From contig SVRZ01000001.1 of NCBI GenBank assembly GCA_015064555.1, positions 1 through 64,000 of the forward strand: a stretch of 64,000 nucleotides of DNA, given 5' to 3'. The notes under the pieces are model-generated. The model did not search any database, had not been told where the DNA came from, and saw nothing but the letters and a program-made list of their open reading frames with translations. The position numbers and the translations under genes are program-made. The DNA is from Oscillospiraceae bacterium (lineage in GTDB: Bacteria; Bacillota; Clostridia; Oscillospirales; CAG-272). Positions within the stretch are counted from its first letter, which is position 1; each line of letters starts with the position of its first letter. Below are positions 34,176 to 42,245 of this stretch, one piece after another.

Positions 34176-34736
34176 CTACACGAACATAGGCCGAAGCACC
34201 CTTCCCTCCTTCATAGCAGAAAGAGCCTCCTCGACTCGGTCAAAATCGGCAACAAGAGAATACGGCTTGCCTCGCGGATCGTCCTGGCGCATAGGCACGA
34301 AATAGACTCCGCGCCTGGTTATAAGTCTGCCGATATTCGAAAGATTCTGCGACATGGCATCGTTTGATGCAGCGGCGATAAGGAGCGGCCTGTCTGAGCG
34401 CAGATGCGCCTTTGCCGCCATCGTTACGGCGGAGTCGGTTATACCGTTTGCCAGCTTCGCAAGAGTATTTCCCGTACAGGGCGCGATTATCAGCGCGCTG
34501 AGCGGAGATGACGGGCCGAGAGGCTCGGCATCCCGAACGGTGTGGATGATGCTTCTGCCCGTCAATTCCCTGACCTTACTCCTGAGGTCCTCGCACTTAT
34601 AGAATCTTGTGTCGGTTTCATACGTCCTCTCGCTCATTATGGGCTGGATCTCGTATCCCTTGCGAGCCAGCTCACCGAGCACCCTCAGCGAATCCTTCAA
34701 CGTGCAGAAGGAGCCGCACAGAGCATATCCAATCAT
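34176..34736 (-). CDS. dpaB: dipicolinate synthase subunit B
   Basis: Flavoprotein-like subunit of the mother-cell enzyme that oxidises dihydrodipicolinate to dipicolinic acid, the spore-core chelator of calcium. At 186 residues it has the normal length for SpoVFB. Visible features are the start MIGYALCGSFCTLKDSL, the central IIAPCTGNTLAKLANGITDS typical of the HFCD flavoprotein fold, and PLLIAAASNDAMSQN. It lies 24 bases after dpaA with GGAGAT before the ATG and ends at a strong terminator, so the two form a bicistronic operon. Confidence 0.93.
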   Translation of the reverse strand: MIGYALCGSFCTLKDSLRVLGELARKGYEIQPIMSERTYETDTRFYKCEDLRSKVRELTGRSIIHTVRDAEPLGPSSPLSALIIAPCTGNTLAKLANGITDSAVTMAAKAHLRSDRPLLIAAASNDAMSQNLSNIGRLITRRGVYFVPMRQDDPRGKPYSLVADFDRVEEALSAMKEGRVLRPMFV

Positions 34737-34760
34737 ATCGTCATCTCCGTATATAAAGCC

Positions 34761-35525
34761 TTATTGTAGTTTCGGTTTTCCGATCATACGCAAAATCGAA
34801 GCGGCAAGCGCCTCTCCCGCGCTTTTCGGATACATCACCGCAGGAACAGAGGCGAATCGCTCATAATTTATACCGCGCGGCATATTTTCTCCCGATGCCA
34901 GCTCGATGATGCGAAGCCCCTCGGGGATCCTGACAGAGTCTGATATGAGCTTTGCCGGTGCGGTGTTTATGAGTATATCGAGTCCGGAAAACGCATCACA
35001 CCCCGCCGTGTCGAGCGAGGTCGAGTCGGCACCCGAGATGCCCAGCATACACAGATCCCGCTTCACCTCGTCTTTGGAGGTGAATACGGTTATCCCGGCA
35101 CCCAGGAAGGAGAGTATATAGAGAAGCCTTTGTCCTATTCTGCCATATCCGATTATTCCGACAGACAGTCCCGACGGTGCCACAGACTCCTCTGTGAGTA
35201 TCCTGCCGACAGTTCCCACTGCGGTGAGGTCGGCATTCGCAAGCAGAAGCTCCTCGTCGCGGCTGACGTCCACCGACGTCATACCGCTCTTTGAGATCAG
35301 CGCCCTTACCTCCTTTGGCAACGAATAGCCGGCAACTACCGTTCCGGGAGAAAATTCACCGATAATATCGGCGAAGCTCATATCCGTTCCGAGGACGGTT
35401 TTTCCGTCACGGGTAGAGGGTATCGGTAAGATAAGCATATCCCCGGCAAAGCCGCCCAGCTCCGAGAGCAGTTTTTCTCTGCAGAACCGAAGCCGCGGAT
35501 CCAGACCGTAAATATGGATATTCAT
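34761..35525 (-). CDS. dpaA: dipicolinate synthase subunit A
   Basis: Oxidoreductase subunit of dipicolinate synthase, expected in the mother cell during late sporulation. A Rossmann motif GIIGYGRIGQRLL lies at about 123-135 and is followed by ITVFTSKDEVKRDL; DILINTAPAKLIS and the C-terminal ELASGENMPRGINYE are conserved in SpoVFA. At 254 residues it is slightly shorter than the roughly 290-residue B. subtilis protein. I expected a sigma-K promoter (AC-16-CATAnnnTA) upstream but see no exact match; CATATACTTA near 35655-35670 is close. Confidence 0.93.
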   Translation of the reverse strand: MNIHIYGLDPRLRFCREKLLSELGGFAGDMLILPIPSTRDGKTVLGTDMSFADIIGEFSPGTVVAGYSLPKEVRALISKSGMTSVDVSRDEELLLANADLTAVGTVGRILTEESVAPSGLSVGIIGYGRIGQRLLYILSFLGAGITVFTSKDEVKRDLCMLGISGADSTSLDTAGCDAFSGLDILINTAPAKLISDSVRIPEGLRIIELASGENMPRGINYERFASVPAVMYPKSAGEALAASILRMIGKPKLQ

Positions 35526-35947
35526 AAAATATCACAGCCTTCCCTCGGCGCTCGCGCCGAGATATGGTCAGCCGAAGCCGAGGCTCGCTCGGCTGAGATC
35601 GGCTTGACCTGCCGATGCGCGGTACATCTTACGCCGCAAAAAAGCATCGGCTGTTATAAGTATATGTGAATCCTCGCGAAAGCGTCACCCCGTCCGACAG
35701 GCGTAGCCTTTCCCCGGAATATACACAGGCTTTGCCAAAGTGCGCCGATCGCCTTGCCGCTTCCCGGATGCGTCCGCTTGGTATTCCATATCCGTTTGAC
35801 GCGGATTCCATATTGATTTTACGCGCGGGGCATTGACATTATCCTTTGTCGATGCTATAATAAAATTGACGGACGGGACTTCAAGCCTTCTATGGTATTT
35901 ATGCCAACGCTAGACCTTCCGAACAATAATTTAAAAGGAGAAAAATT
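35526..35947. other. divergent intergenic region between dpaA and the flotillin gene
   Basis: 422 bases. The dpaA side holds GC-rich inverted repeats (CTCGGCG-ctcg-CGCCGAG, and CCGAAGCCGAGG/CTCGGCT around 35570-35605) that could fold in the dpaA leader. The plus side holds the flotillin promoter. The ORF at 35629-35811 lacks a ribosome binding site and is discounted. Confidence 0.6.
35833..35861 (+). promoter_or_regulatory. consensus sigma-A promoter of the flotillin gene
   Basis: TTGACA (35833-35838), exactly 17 bases, TATAAT (35856-35861). The gene follows after an ~80-base leader with AAAGGAG. Confidence 0.88.
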
Positions 35948-37339
35948 ATGTGGTGGATTTTTATTCCCATCGTTCTTGCCGTTGCCCTGTTTGCGGCAGG
36001 ATACCTCAAAGCGCCCCCGGATACCGCTTACATAGTATCGGGACTCGGTAAAAGAAAAATATTCATAGGACGTGCCGGTTGGAGATTGCCCTTCCTCACC
36101 CGTGTGGATAAGCTTTCTCTCAGCGTTATGCAGGTCGACGTCAAGACCAGCGAAGCTGTTCCTACAAACGAGTTTATAAACGTGACCGTAGACGGCGTTG
36201 CGAATATAAAGATATCATCCTCTCCCGAGCTTCTCGAGCGCGCGGCAGAGTCACTTCTCGGCAAGACACGCCAGGAGCTTATCGCCCTTGTCACACAGGT
36301 TCTTGAGGGTAATATGCGTGAAATAGTCGGCTCTGTAGGACTTAAGGAAATGGTTCAGGACCGTCAGGGCGTTGCGAAGAAGATAACCGAGAACGTTGTT
36401 CCCGATATGGAAAAGCTCGGTATCGAGGTAGTAAACTTCAATATCCAGAACTTCAAGGATGCCGCAGGCACTATCGAGAATATGGGTATCGACAACGTTG
36501 AGCAGATCAGAAAGAACGCGCAGATCGCAAAGGCGAATGCTCAGCGCGATATTGCAATAGCAACCTCTCAGGCTCAACAGGAGGCTAATGCCGTTAAGGT
36601 TGAGTCCGAAAAGATGATCGCTGCACAGGATGCAGATCTCGCAGTTCAGCAGGCGGACATGAAGGTGCGCTCGGATACAAAGCGCGCAGAGGCGGATGCG
36701 GCATACCTCATCCAGCAAGAGAACCAGCGTAAGATCGTTGAGATCGCTAAGGTCGGTGCCGATATAGCACGCAGAGAAAAGGAAGCAGAGCTTGCGGAAA
36801 AGGAGATCGCGATCAAGGAGCGTAAGCTTGATGCAGAGGTCAGAAAGCAGGCAGATGCTATGAAATACGCGACCGAGAAGCAGGCAGAGGCAGACCTTAT
36901 CAAGCGTCAGCGCGATGCAGATGCGGCGGCATATGAGGCGATCAAGGAGGCCGAGGCAAGAAAAGCCGAGGCGGATGCAACCAGATATGCGATGGAGCAG
37001 GAGGCTGAGGGTATCAGAGCCAAGGGTATTGCCGAAGCAGAGGCTATAGAGAAGAAGGCCGAGGCACAGAAGAAGATGGGCGAGGCGTCCGTTCTTGAAA
37101 TGTATCTCACCGCACTTCCCGAGGTCGTTAAAAACGCCGCGGCTCCTCTTGCACAGACCGATAAGATCGTTATGTACGGCGAGGGCAATTCCACCAAAAT
37201 CGTACGCGACGTTATGAACAGCACCGATCAGGTGGTTGAGGGAGTTAAGCAGACCACAGGTCTTGATCTTGCAAGCATACTTGCAGGATTCGTCGGAGGC
37301 AAGGCAGCGGCAGCTACCGATAATAAATCCGATCAATAA
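35948..37339 (+). CDS. flotillin-like SPFH-domain protein
   Basis: 463 residues. A short N-terminal membrane segment (FIPIVLAVALFAAGYL) is followed by an SPFH/band-7 domain (about 25-190: DTAYIVSGLGKRKIFIGRAG ... VPTNEFINVTVDGVANIKIS). Then comes a long Ala/Glu/Lys-rich flotillin coiled coil (about 190-385) with repeated EAEA and KAEA units, and a short C-terminal region (ASVLEMYLTALPEVVKNAA). Flotillins form oligomeric scaffolds in functional membrane microdomains and help assemble membrane protein complexes. No NfeD-type partner gene is adjacent; the gene looks monocistronic with a perfect promoter and a terminator. Confidence 0.9.
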   Translation: MWWIFIPIVLAVALFAAGYLKAPPDTAYIVSGLGKRKIFIGRAGWRLPFLTRVDKLSLSVMQVDVKTSEAVPTNEFINVTVDGVANIKISSSPELLERAAESLLGKTRQELIALVTQVLEGNMREIVGSVGLKEMVQDRQGVAKKITENVVPDMEKLGIEVVNFNIQNFKDAAGTIENMGIDNVEQIRKNAQIAKANAQRDIAIATSQAQQEANAVKVESEKMIAAQDADLAVQQADMKVRSDTKRAEADAAYLIQQENQRKIVEIAKVGADIARREKEAELAEKEIAIKERKLDAEVRKQADAMKYATEKQAEADLIKRQRDADAAAYEAIKEAEARKAEADATRYAMEQEAEGIRAKGIAEAEAIEKKAEAQKKMGEASVLEMYLTALPEVVKNAAAPLAQTDKIVMYGEGNSTKIVRDVMNSTDQVVEGVKQTTGLDLASILAGFVGGKAAAATDNKSDQ

Positions 37340-37684
37340 ACATCTCGGAATACCGTGTTAACGGTATTGGGGGATACCCCGATAAAAGCAAAAGGCGGCA
37401 CTGTGATGGGTTCTTAGCGGAGAATTATAAAAATACCACTAAGTGCGAGCATCGCATTTGACCGGTCAAATTAAGCCCAAACCCATATTACAAGCAGAAA
37501 GAGCAAGAGTACAAGGAAAAATCCTTATATTCTTGCTCTTGTTTTTCTTCTGTCGATATATTCAGCACATATCGAGTTTGTATATCTCGCCTTTGGCGAG
37601 GTATGCAAACCATATCGAAAATCCCGCAAGGGATTTATCTCGATGCGTGTTCTCCGTTAAGGATAACACGCTGATTTCGTGTTC
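37340..37684. other. hairpin-rich intergenic region downstream of the flotillin gene
   Basis: 345 bases without a gene but full of inverted repeats: AATACCG-tgttaa-CGGTATT (about 37350-37369), GGGG-gata-CCCC, TTAGCGG ... CCACTAA, the perfect 16-base palindrome ATTTGACCGGTCAAAT (37456-37471), the terminator at 37498-37550, CTCGCC-ttt-GGCGAG (about 37588-37602) and CGTGTT ... AACACG (about 37646-37672). This could be a small mobile or decayed palindromic element, or an RNA-rich 3' region. Confidence 0.5.
37498..37550 (+). terminator. terminator after the flotillin gene
   Basis: AAGAGCAAGAGTACAAGG ... CCTTATATTCTTGCTCTT followed by GTTTTTCTT on the plus strand. It is about 160 bases after the stop codon. 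Confidence 0.7.
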
Positions 37685-37891
37685 TTAATATCCCGACTCG
37701 CTATCTTCGTCATCCATCTCCGTTTCGCATTCTTTTTCCTTCTTTTTGAGAACATTTGTTAGCATTTTAGCCTTATTACAGCACATCTCCTTTAAACACG
37801 ACACCATACTGTAAGCTCCGTAGACGGCGGCAACGCCAACGCCTACAAGCAGCCAGGTGTGGTGTTTTTTCTTTCCTGCTTTCATCATCAT
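37685..37891 (-). CDS. small single-span membrane protein
   Basis: 68 residues from the ATG at 37891, which follows AAAAGGAG; the ORF-track start is ten codons upstream without a ribosome binding site. A basic start (MMMKAGKKKHH) is followed by one hydrophobic span (TWLLVGVGVAAVYGAYSMV), a Cys-containing stretch (CLKEMCCNK) and a very acidic tail (ETEMDDEDSESG). No family is recognised. The basic-TM-acidic layout suggests a small membrane regulator or an N-in anchor. Confidence 0.6.
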   Translation of the reverse strand: MMMKAGKKKHHTWLLVGVGVAAVYGAYSMVSCLKEMCCNKAKMLTNVLKKKEKECETEMDDEDSESGY

Positions 37892-37958
37892 AATTTTTTC
37901 TCCTTTTGAAATTCGAGTCAACTATATTTTTACCCAAAATATCTTGATTATTTACGTA

Positions 37959-37987
37959 TTGACAAAAGTTTAGCTTTATAGTAAAAT
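37959..37987 (+). promoter_or_regulatory. sigma-A promoter of the Sel1-repeat gene
   Basis: TTGACA (37959-37964), 17 bases, TAAAAT (37982-37987). Predicted start near 37994, leaving a short leader. Confidence 0.82.
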
Positions 37988-38021
37988 AGAGTCGAAAAGA
38001 TTAACCGATATGGAGAATTAT

Positions 38022-39806
38022 ATGATCACCTGTAAGGAATGCCACCGTGCATACGATTACGACGGAGGTGTCTGCCCTGTTTGCTCGGCACCGCCCGTCA
38101 TTGATGAGAAGGATATAGCCGCCACTCAGGATGAGCTGGTGCGCGCGACCTCTCACAAAAATGCCGCCCTGATACAGTCCTGCCGCCATCTGCTCGCAGA
38201 TGCGGGTGACACCGAGTCGGAGCGCGAATACGCGAAGCTGCTTGAGCGCAGTGATCCGAGAGTGCGCGATCTCGACACGGCTATGGAGTATTATCGCCGC
38301 GCGGCAATAAAGAACGATCCCTTCGCGGCATACAGATATTCGCGTCTTGTCAGCCGCTCGAACGAAAGAGCCGCACAGATATGGCTTAAATATGCGGCAG
38401 TTCTCGGTTGTATCGAGTCGTATCCCGATGCATCCGAGCTCTTCTCCGCCGAGGGCAGAGAGGATATCTCAGCGCATTACTGCGCTCTCGCCGCCGCCTG
38501 TGACGATACCGATTCCATCGTGAATATGGCAAAAAGATGGTATGAGGGGACAGGCGTTCCTCAGAATGAGGCATACGCGAAGTGGTATCTCGACAAGATG
38601 ACTCTGCCGCCCATCAGCGCCATAAAGCTCGCGTACAAGCTCAGAACGGTAAAGAGCGAGGAGCCTCCGAAGCTCGAATTCCCCGAATATATCAGCTATC
38701 TTCGCTCCCTATGCCGCGAGGCAGATTCGTTTAAATTCGACACGATGACCTTCCGTCTTTCCTCTACACTCGCAAAGGTCGGTGACGTGAATGCCACCAC
38801 GATGCTCGGAAAGATGCTCATCGAGGGGCGCGGATGCACCGCCGACGCTGCCGAGGGCAAGAATCAGCTCGACTCGGCAATAGCGCAGGGCTCATTCGAG
38901 GGAGCGGTCTATCTCGGCAGAGCATTCATTGAAGGAGATCATCTTCCGAAGGATCTTTCCGCCGCTATGGCTTACTTCGACAAGGCAGCATCTCTCGGAT
39001 ATACCGGCGCATATGAGGAGCTCGGTAATATATATCACGACGGAAAACTCACCGAGCGCGATATCCCGCGTGCGCTTGAGCTTTATGAGCTTGCGGCTAC
39101 TGGCGGCTCAGCAACCGCGAGAGAAAAGGCAGAGCATATAAAGAGCACAAGAGAGCAGCTCTTCCTCGATGCCTATGAGGCTATCGTGCTCGGCAAGGCA
39201 ACCGATGCCGAATCGGCATTCAATGCATTCAGATCCGCCGCGATATCCACCGCTATGGGCGAGACGCGCGCGCCGAAGCTCCTTGCCGATTGCTATGCAC
39301 GCGCAATAGGCACAAAGCAGGAGAGAAGCACGGCATTTTATTGGTATCAGAAGGCGGTCGGGCTTGGAGACGTCTCGGCGTATATGCCGCTTGCGATATG
39401 CTATTCGCGCGGATTCGGTACCGAATTTTCCTACAAGGATGCGATAAATTATCTCAAGATCGCGGAAAAAACAGGATTTGCCGGTGCGACCGAGGAATTG
39501 AATATCCTATACGAAAGACGGATGAAAAAGATGGTGCGCTCGCTTTACTCAAAGGCTATGCGCCTGATACATATGAAGAAGTACGGTGAGGCGGTAAGAT
39601 TCCTCCGCTCCTTCGAATCGCTCGGCTATCCCAAGGCACTGTACACGCTCGGCTGTATGTATGAATTCGGCAGAGGTGTTACAAGAAGCGACGTCGGTAT
39701 GGCTACCAAGTATTATAAGCTGGCATTTGCCGGAAGCCCCGTCTTCGGCAACTTTGCCGATCCGCGCTCGGACTATAAGCGCAGAATTCTTCTTATGCTG
39801 AGATAA
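38022..39806 (+). CDS. Sel1-like TPR repeat protein with N-terminal zinc ribbon
   Basis: 594 residues from the ATG at 38022. The track start at 38010 has no Shine-Dalgarno, while GGAG lies 6 bases before 38022. The first 30 residues form a zinc ribbon (CKECHRAYDYDGGVCPVC). The rest is Sel1-type helical repeats of about 36 residues, recognisable by A-Y-YxxAA--G---A---LG--Y--G (for example AMAYFDKAASLGYTGAYEELGNIYHDG and AFYWYQKAVGLGDVSAYMPLAICYSRG). Such proteins are protein-interaction scaffolds in the cytoplasm. No signal peptide or enzymatic domain is visible. It has its own promoter and a strong bidirectional terminator. Partner unknown. Confidence 0.85.
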   Translation: MITCKECHRAYDYDGGVCPVCSAPPVIDEKDIAATQDELVRATSHKNAALIQSCRHLLADAGDTESEREYAKLLERSDPRVRDLDTAMEYYRRAAIKNDPFAAYRYSRLVSRSNERAAQIWLKYAAVLGCIESYPDASELFSAEGREDISAHYCALAAACDDTDSIVNMAKRWYEGTGVPQNEAYAKWYLDKMTLPPISAIKLAYKLRTVKSEEPPKLEFPEYISYLRSLCREADSFKFDTMTFRLSSTLAKVGDVNATTMLGKMLIEGRGCTADAAEGKNQLDSAIAQGSFEGAVYLGRAFIEGDHLPKDLSAAMAYFDKAASLGYTGAYEELGNIYHDGKLTERDIPRALELYELAATGGSATAREKAEHIKSTREQLFLDAYEAIVLGKATDAESAFNAFRSAAISTAMGETRAPKLLADCYARAIGTKQERSTAFYWYQKAVGLGDVSAYMPLAICYSRGFGTEFSYKDAINYLKIAEKTGFAGATEELNILYERRMKKMVRSLYSKAMRLIHMKKYGEAVRFLRSFESLGYPKALYTLGCMYEFGRGVTRSDVGMATKYYKLAFAGSPVFGNFADPRSDYKRRILLMLR

Positions 39807-39840
39807 CGTAACGTAATACACGTAATACACAAAAAATAAA

Positions 39841-39892
39841 CAAAAACGGATGCCTCAAATGCTAAAATATGCATTTGAGGCATCCGTTTTTT
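39841..39892. terminator. bidirectional terminator between the Sel1 gene and the FKBP-like gene
   Basis: CGGATGCCTCAAATGC ... GCATTTGAGGCATCCG is a perfect 16-bp stem flanked by AAAAA on the left and TTTTTT on the right. It can serve the plus-strand Sel1 gene and the convergent minus-strand gene. Confidence 0.88.
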
Positions 39893-40021
39893 AACCCCGC
39901 TGTTGACAAAGAGCCTTTTTTGAAAAGAGGCGATTGCCGTTTTTTCTAATATGACCGCACTTAAAGCTTGGATATAGGCGGTCATATTTGGTTATTCGTT
40001 TTACTTGGTGGCAGTTTTTTG
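39893..40021. other. spacer with second hairpin
   Basis: Contains AATATGACCGC ... GCGGTCATATT (about 39949-39991), a clear stem with a long loop and no T-run next to it. Function unclear; it lies just past the stop of the FKBP-like gene. Confidence 0.4.
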
Positions 40022-41704
40022 TTAATTGCTCTTGAAATTGTTAACAATAGTTGCCATTTGGAGTATTTTTGAGCTTGCGTAGTTGTAATAAACGGTATCT
40101 ATGTAGAACGCCTCGCCGTAATGCTCGAGGATCATTTTCTCATAATCGGATAACGCCTTTTCATACGCCTCGTCGCTCTCAAAATCATCCTTATCCTTCT
40201 GCGTATAATAGAAGTAATCGTTCTCAAGCTCGGAGCGATATATCTCGTCAAACACCGAATCGCTCGGAACGAGCTTTTCTTTTCTGATGATATAGTAGAA
40301 TATAAGCTTTTCGGTCACCTCGTCCTCGACGTTGTTTCGGAGAAGCTTCTGCCAATCAACATCTCTTTCTATCCCGAGATAGTCTGCCATGAAATCATCG
40401 AAGCTCTCATAGTCGTATCCTGCCTCGTTGGTCTTCTCAAATTCAAGACGATAGGAGTAGAGATAGTCCTCATAAACGCGGTTTATCTCACGCTCGGGAA
40501 GCTCCTTGATATCGACCTCTTTCTTAAGCCTTTCCCACATCGCATCCTCTGCGGCGGAGTTTACCTGCTCCTTGTACTTCAGCATCAGCTCCTCCATAAG
40601 GTAAGCGCGATACTTCTCTGTCAGGCTCTCTCCCTCGTAGGATGCAAGCGAATCCGCTTCTATCTTAAGCTTATCGGTAATAAAGCTATCGTTGAATTCG
40701 TCATTCTCATAGCAGAGAACTCTTGTGATGAAAACATCAAAATAAACCGTTTTGCTCCTGAAGCTCGGCTCGCTGTAATCATACGGGAACACCGTCTTTA
40801 CCGTGATCGGGTTATCCTCACACTTTGTAACGTAATTTACGTGACAGCTGGTGATGGTTATATACTCTCCCGAGGGACGGGCAAGAGTTATGAGGTCCTC
40901 ATTGGTTATTCCAATATTCTTTTCCTTAAGATAGCTGAGAATTCCGACGCCCCACTTTTCCTCGACGTTCGGATCTCTTAAGTCTATACGAACGTTCGCC
41001 TTATCGTAGATAAGACCGGACTCCTCGACGTATGTGAGAGTGGCATATACAACGTCATTCTCCATAACGGTTCCGCCCTTATATATCTTGAACTCGTTGT
41101 AATCCATAGGTATCTTGCCTATAAGACCGAGCTCAAAGCCGGGGACGAAGCTTCCGCTTCCGATGACAAGCTCGTCACCAACGGCGCCCGCCTTATAGCC
41201 GGAATAATTGCTTGTTCCGGGGAGCTCAATGCGCTCGCCCTTTTCATTTATCTCATATCCCGTGTAGAAAATATTGACCTTGTCGCCGGGGGTAACAGGC
41301 TCGCTGATCATATATTTTCCGTCGTTCAGTATCTCGCCCTTGTGCTTATTGAGAAGCTTGATTATCTCGTTTTCAACACTGCTCTCGTCGGGAATGGGAA
41401 CGTTTATCTCTATATCGTAGTCCTTATAATCCGATTCCTCAACGTCTATGTATTTATCAAGATTCTCTTTGAGGTAATCCATTCGCCGCTCGGTTATTCC
41501 AAGCAGCTCCTTGAAGGTAAATCCGCGCGCGGTCATAGCGACTATAGCCATTGTCGCCACGAGCAGCACGCACGCCGCAACAGAGATCGTAACTATAAAC
41601 CAGATCTCGGTATAAAAGTGCTTTTTGCCCTCTGTGCTCTCAGCGCTCTCTGCAGACTCAGAGGTCTTTGGCTCTTTTACCTCGGTATCCTTGATATCGC
41701 TCAT
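40022..41704 (-). CDS. membrane-anchored trigger-factor/FKBP-like foldase
   Basis: 560 residues. A charged cytoplasmic N-terminus is followed by one membrane span (IWFIVTISVAACVLLVATMAIVAM), so the bulk is extracytoplasmic. Residues about 135-235 look like an FKBP-type PPIase domain (GDKVNIFYTGYEI ... LVIGSGSFVPGFELGLIGK). The long C-terminal part (about 330-560) is helical and rich in Glu, Lys and Tyr, like the chaperone arms of trigger factor. It would assist folding of exported proteins, a role played by PrsA in other Firmicutes. The ATG follows AAAGGAGG, 12 bases after the rnhA stop. Confidence 0.75.
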   Translation of the reverse strand: MSDIKDTEVKEPKTSESAESAESTEGKKHFYTEIWFIVTISVAACVLLVATMAIVAMTARGFTFKELLGITERRMDYLKENLDKYIDVEESDYKDYDIEINVPIPDESSVENEIIKLLNKHKGEILNDGKYMISEPVTPGDKVNIFYTGYEINEKGERIELPGTSNYSGYKAGAVGDELVIGSGSFVPGFELGLIGKIPMDYNEFKIYKGGTVMENDVVYATLTYVEESGLIYDKANVRIDLRDPNVEEKWGVGILSYLKEKNIGITNEDLITLARPSGEYITITSCHVNYVTKCEDNPITVKTVFPYDYSEPSFRSKTVYFDVFITRVLCYENDEFNDSFITDKLKIEADSLASYEGESLTEKYRAYLMEELMLKYKEQVNSAAEDAMWERLKKEVDIKELPEREINRVYEDYLYSYRLEFEKTNEAGYDYESFDDFMADYLGIERDVDWQKLLRNNVEDEVTEKLIFYYIIRKEKLVPSDSVFDEIYRSELENDYFYYTQKDKDDFESDEAYEKALSDYEKMILEHYGEAFYIDTVYYNYASSKILQMATIVNNFKSN

Positions 41705-41716
41705 CGCTTTCCTCCT

Positions 41717-42160
41717 TTATTGAATATCGTCGCTTGCGAACGAATCCGCAAAATTACAGGCGAGCGTATCACAGCGCTCGTTATATACGTGCCCGTCATG
41801 CCCCTTAACCCAGACGAAGGACACCTTATGTATCCTTGTGAGGGCGAGCAATCTTTGCCACAGATCGGGATTCTTGACCTTTCCTCCGCGGAACGCAGAT
41901 TTCTCCCATCCGTATATCCAGCCCTGCTCAAAGGCATCCACAAGATATTTGGAATCAGAGTAAAGAGTCACCGAGCAGGGCTCCTTCAGAGCCGCAAGCC
42001 CCTCTATCGCCGCGGTGAGCTCCATTCTGTTGTTAGTCGTTTCGCGCTCGCCGCCGCTGAGCTCCTTCTCATATTTTCCGTAGACGAGGATCGCTCCCCA
42101 TCCGCCTCTGCCGGGATTTCCGCGGCAGGCGCCGTCGGTATATAAATTAACCTCTTTCAT
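41717..42160 (-). CDS. rnhA: ribonuclease HI
   Basis: Cleaves RNA in RNA-DNA hybrids. The product has 147 residues with the catalytic carboxylates D9 ([11 protein letters not shown]), E47 ([13 protein letters not shown]), D69 ([12 protein letters not shown]) and D131 (NERCDTLA), plus H121 in VKGHDGH. Normal family length and complete active site. It lies between two genes for predicted extracytoplasmic folding factors, probably read through from the upstream gene or an unseen promoter, because only about 25 bases separate it from the preceding terminator. Confidence 0.95.
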   Translation of the reverse strand: MKEVNLYTDGACRGNPGRGGWGAILVYGKYEKELSGGERETTNNRMELTAAIEGLAALKEPCSVTLYSDSKYLVDAFEQGWIYGWEKSAFRGGKVKNPDLWQRLLALTRIHKVSFVWVKGHDGHVYNERCDTLACNFADSFASDDIQ

Positions 42161-42185
42161 AGCAGTGCCTTCTCTATCCTGTTTA

Positions 42186-42226
42186 TAAAAACGGAGCTGC
42201 GGCGTTCGGTCGCGGCAGCCCCGTTG
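42186..42226 (-). terminator. terminator between the lipoprotein gene and rnhA
   Basis: Minus strand ACGGGGCTGCCGCG-accgaa-CGCCGCAGCTCCGT (two mismatches) followed by TTTTTAT. It lies about 20 bases past the lipoprotein stop. Confidence 0.75.
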
Positions 42227-42245
42227 TCATTTTTTCGCGCCGGAA

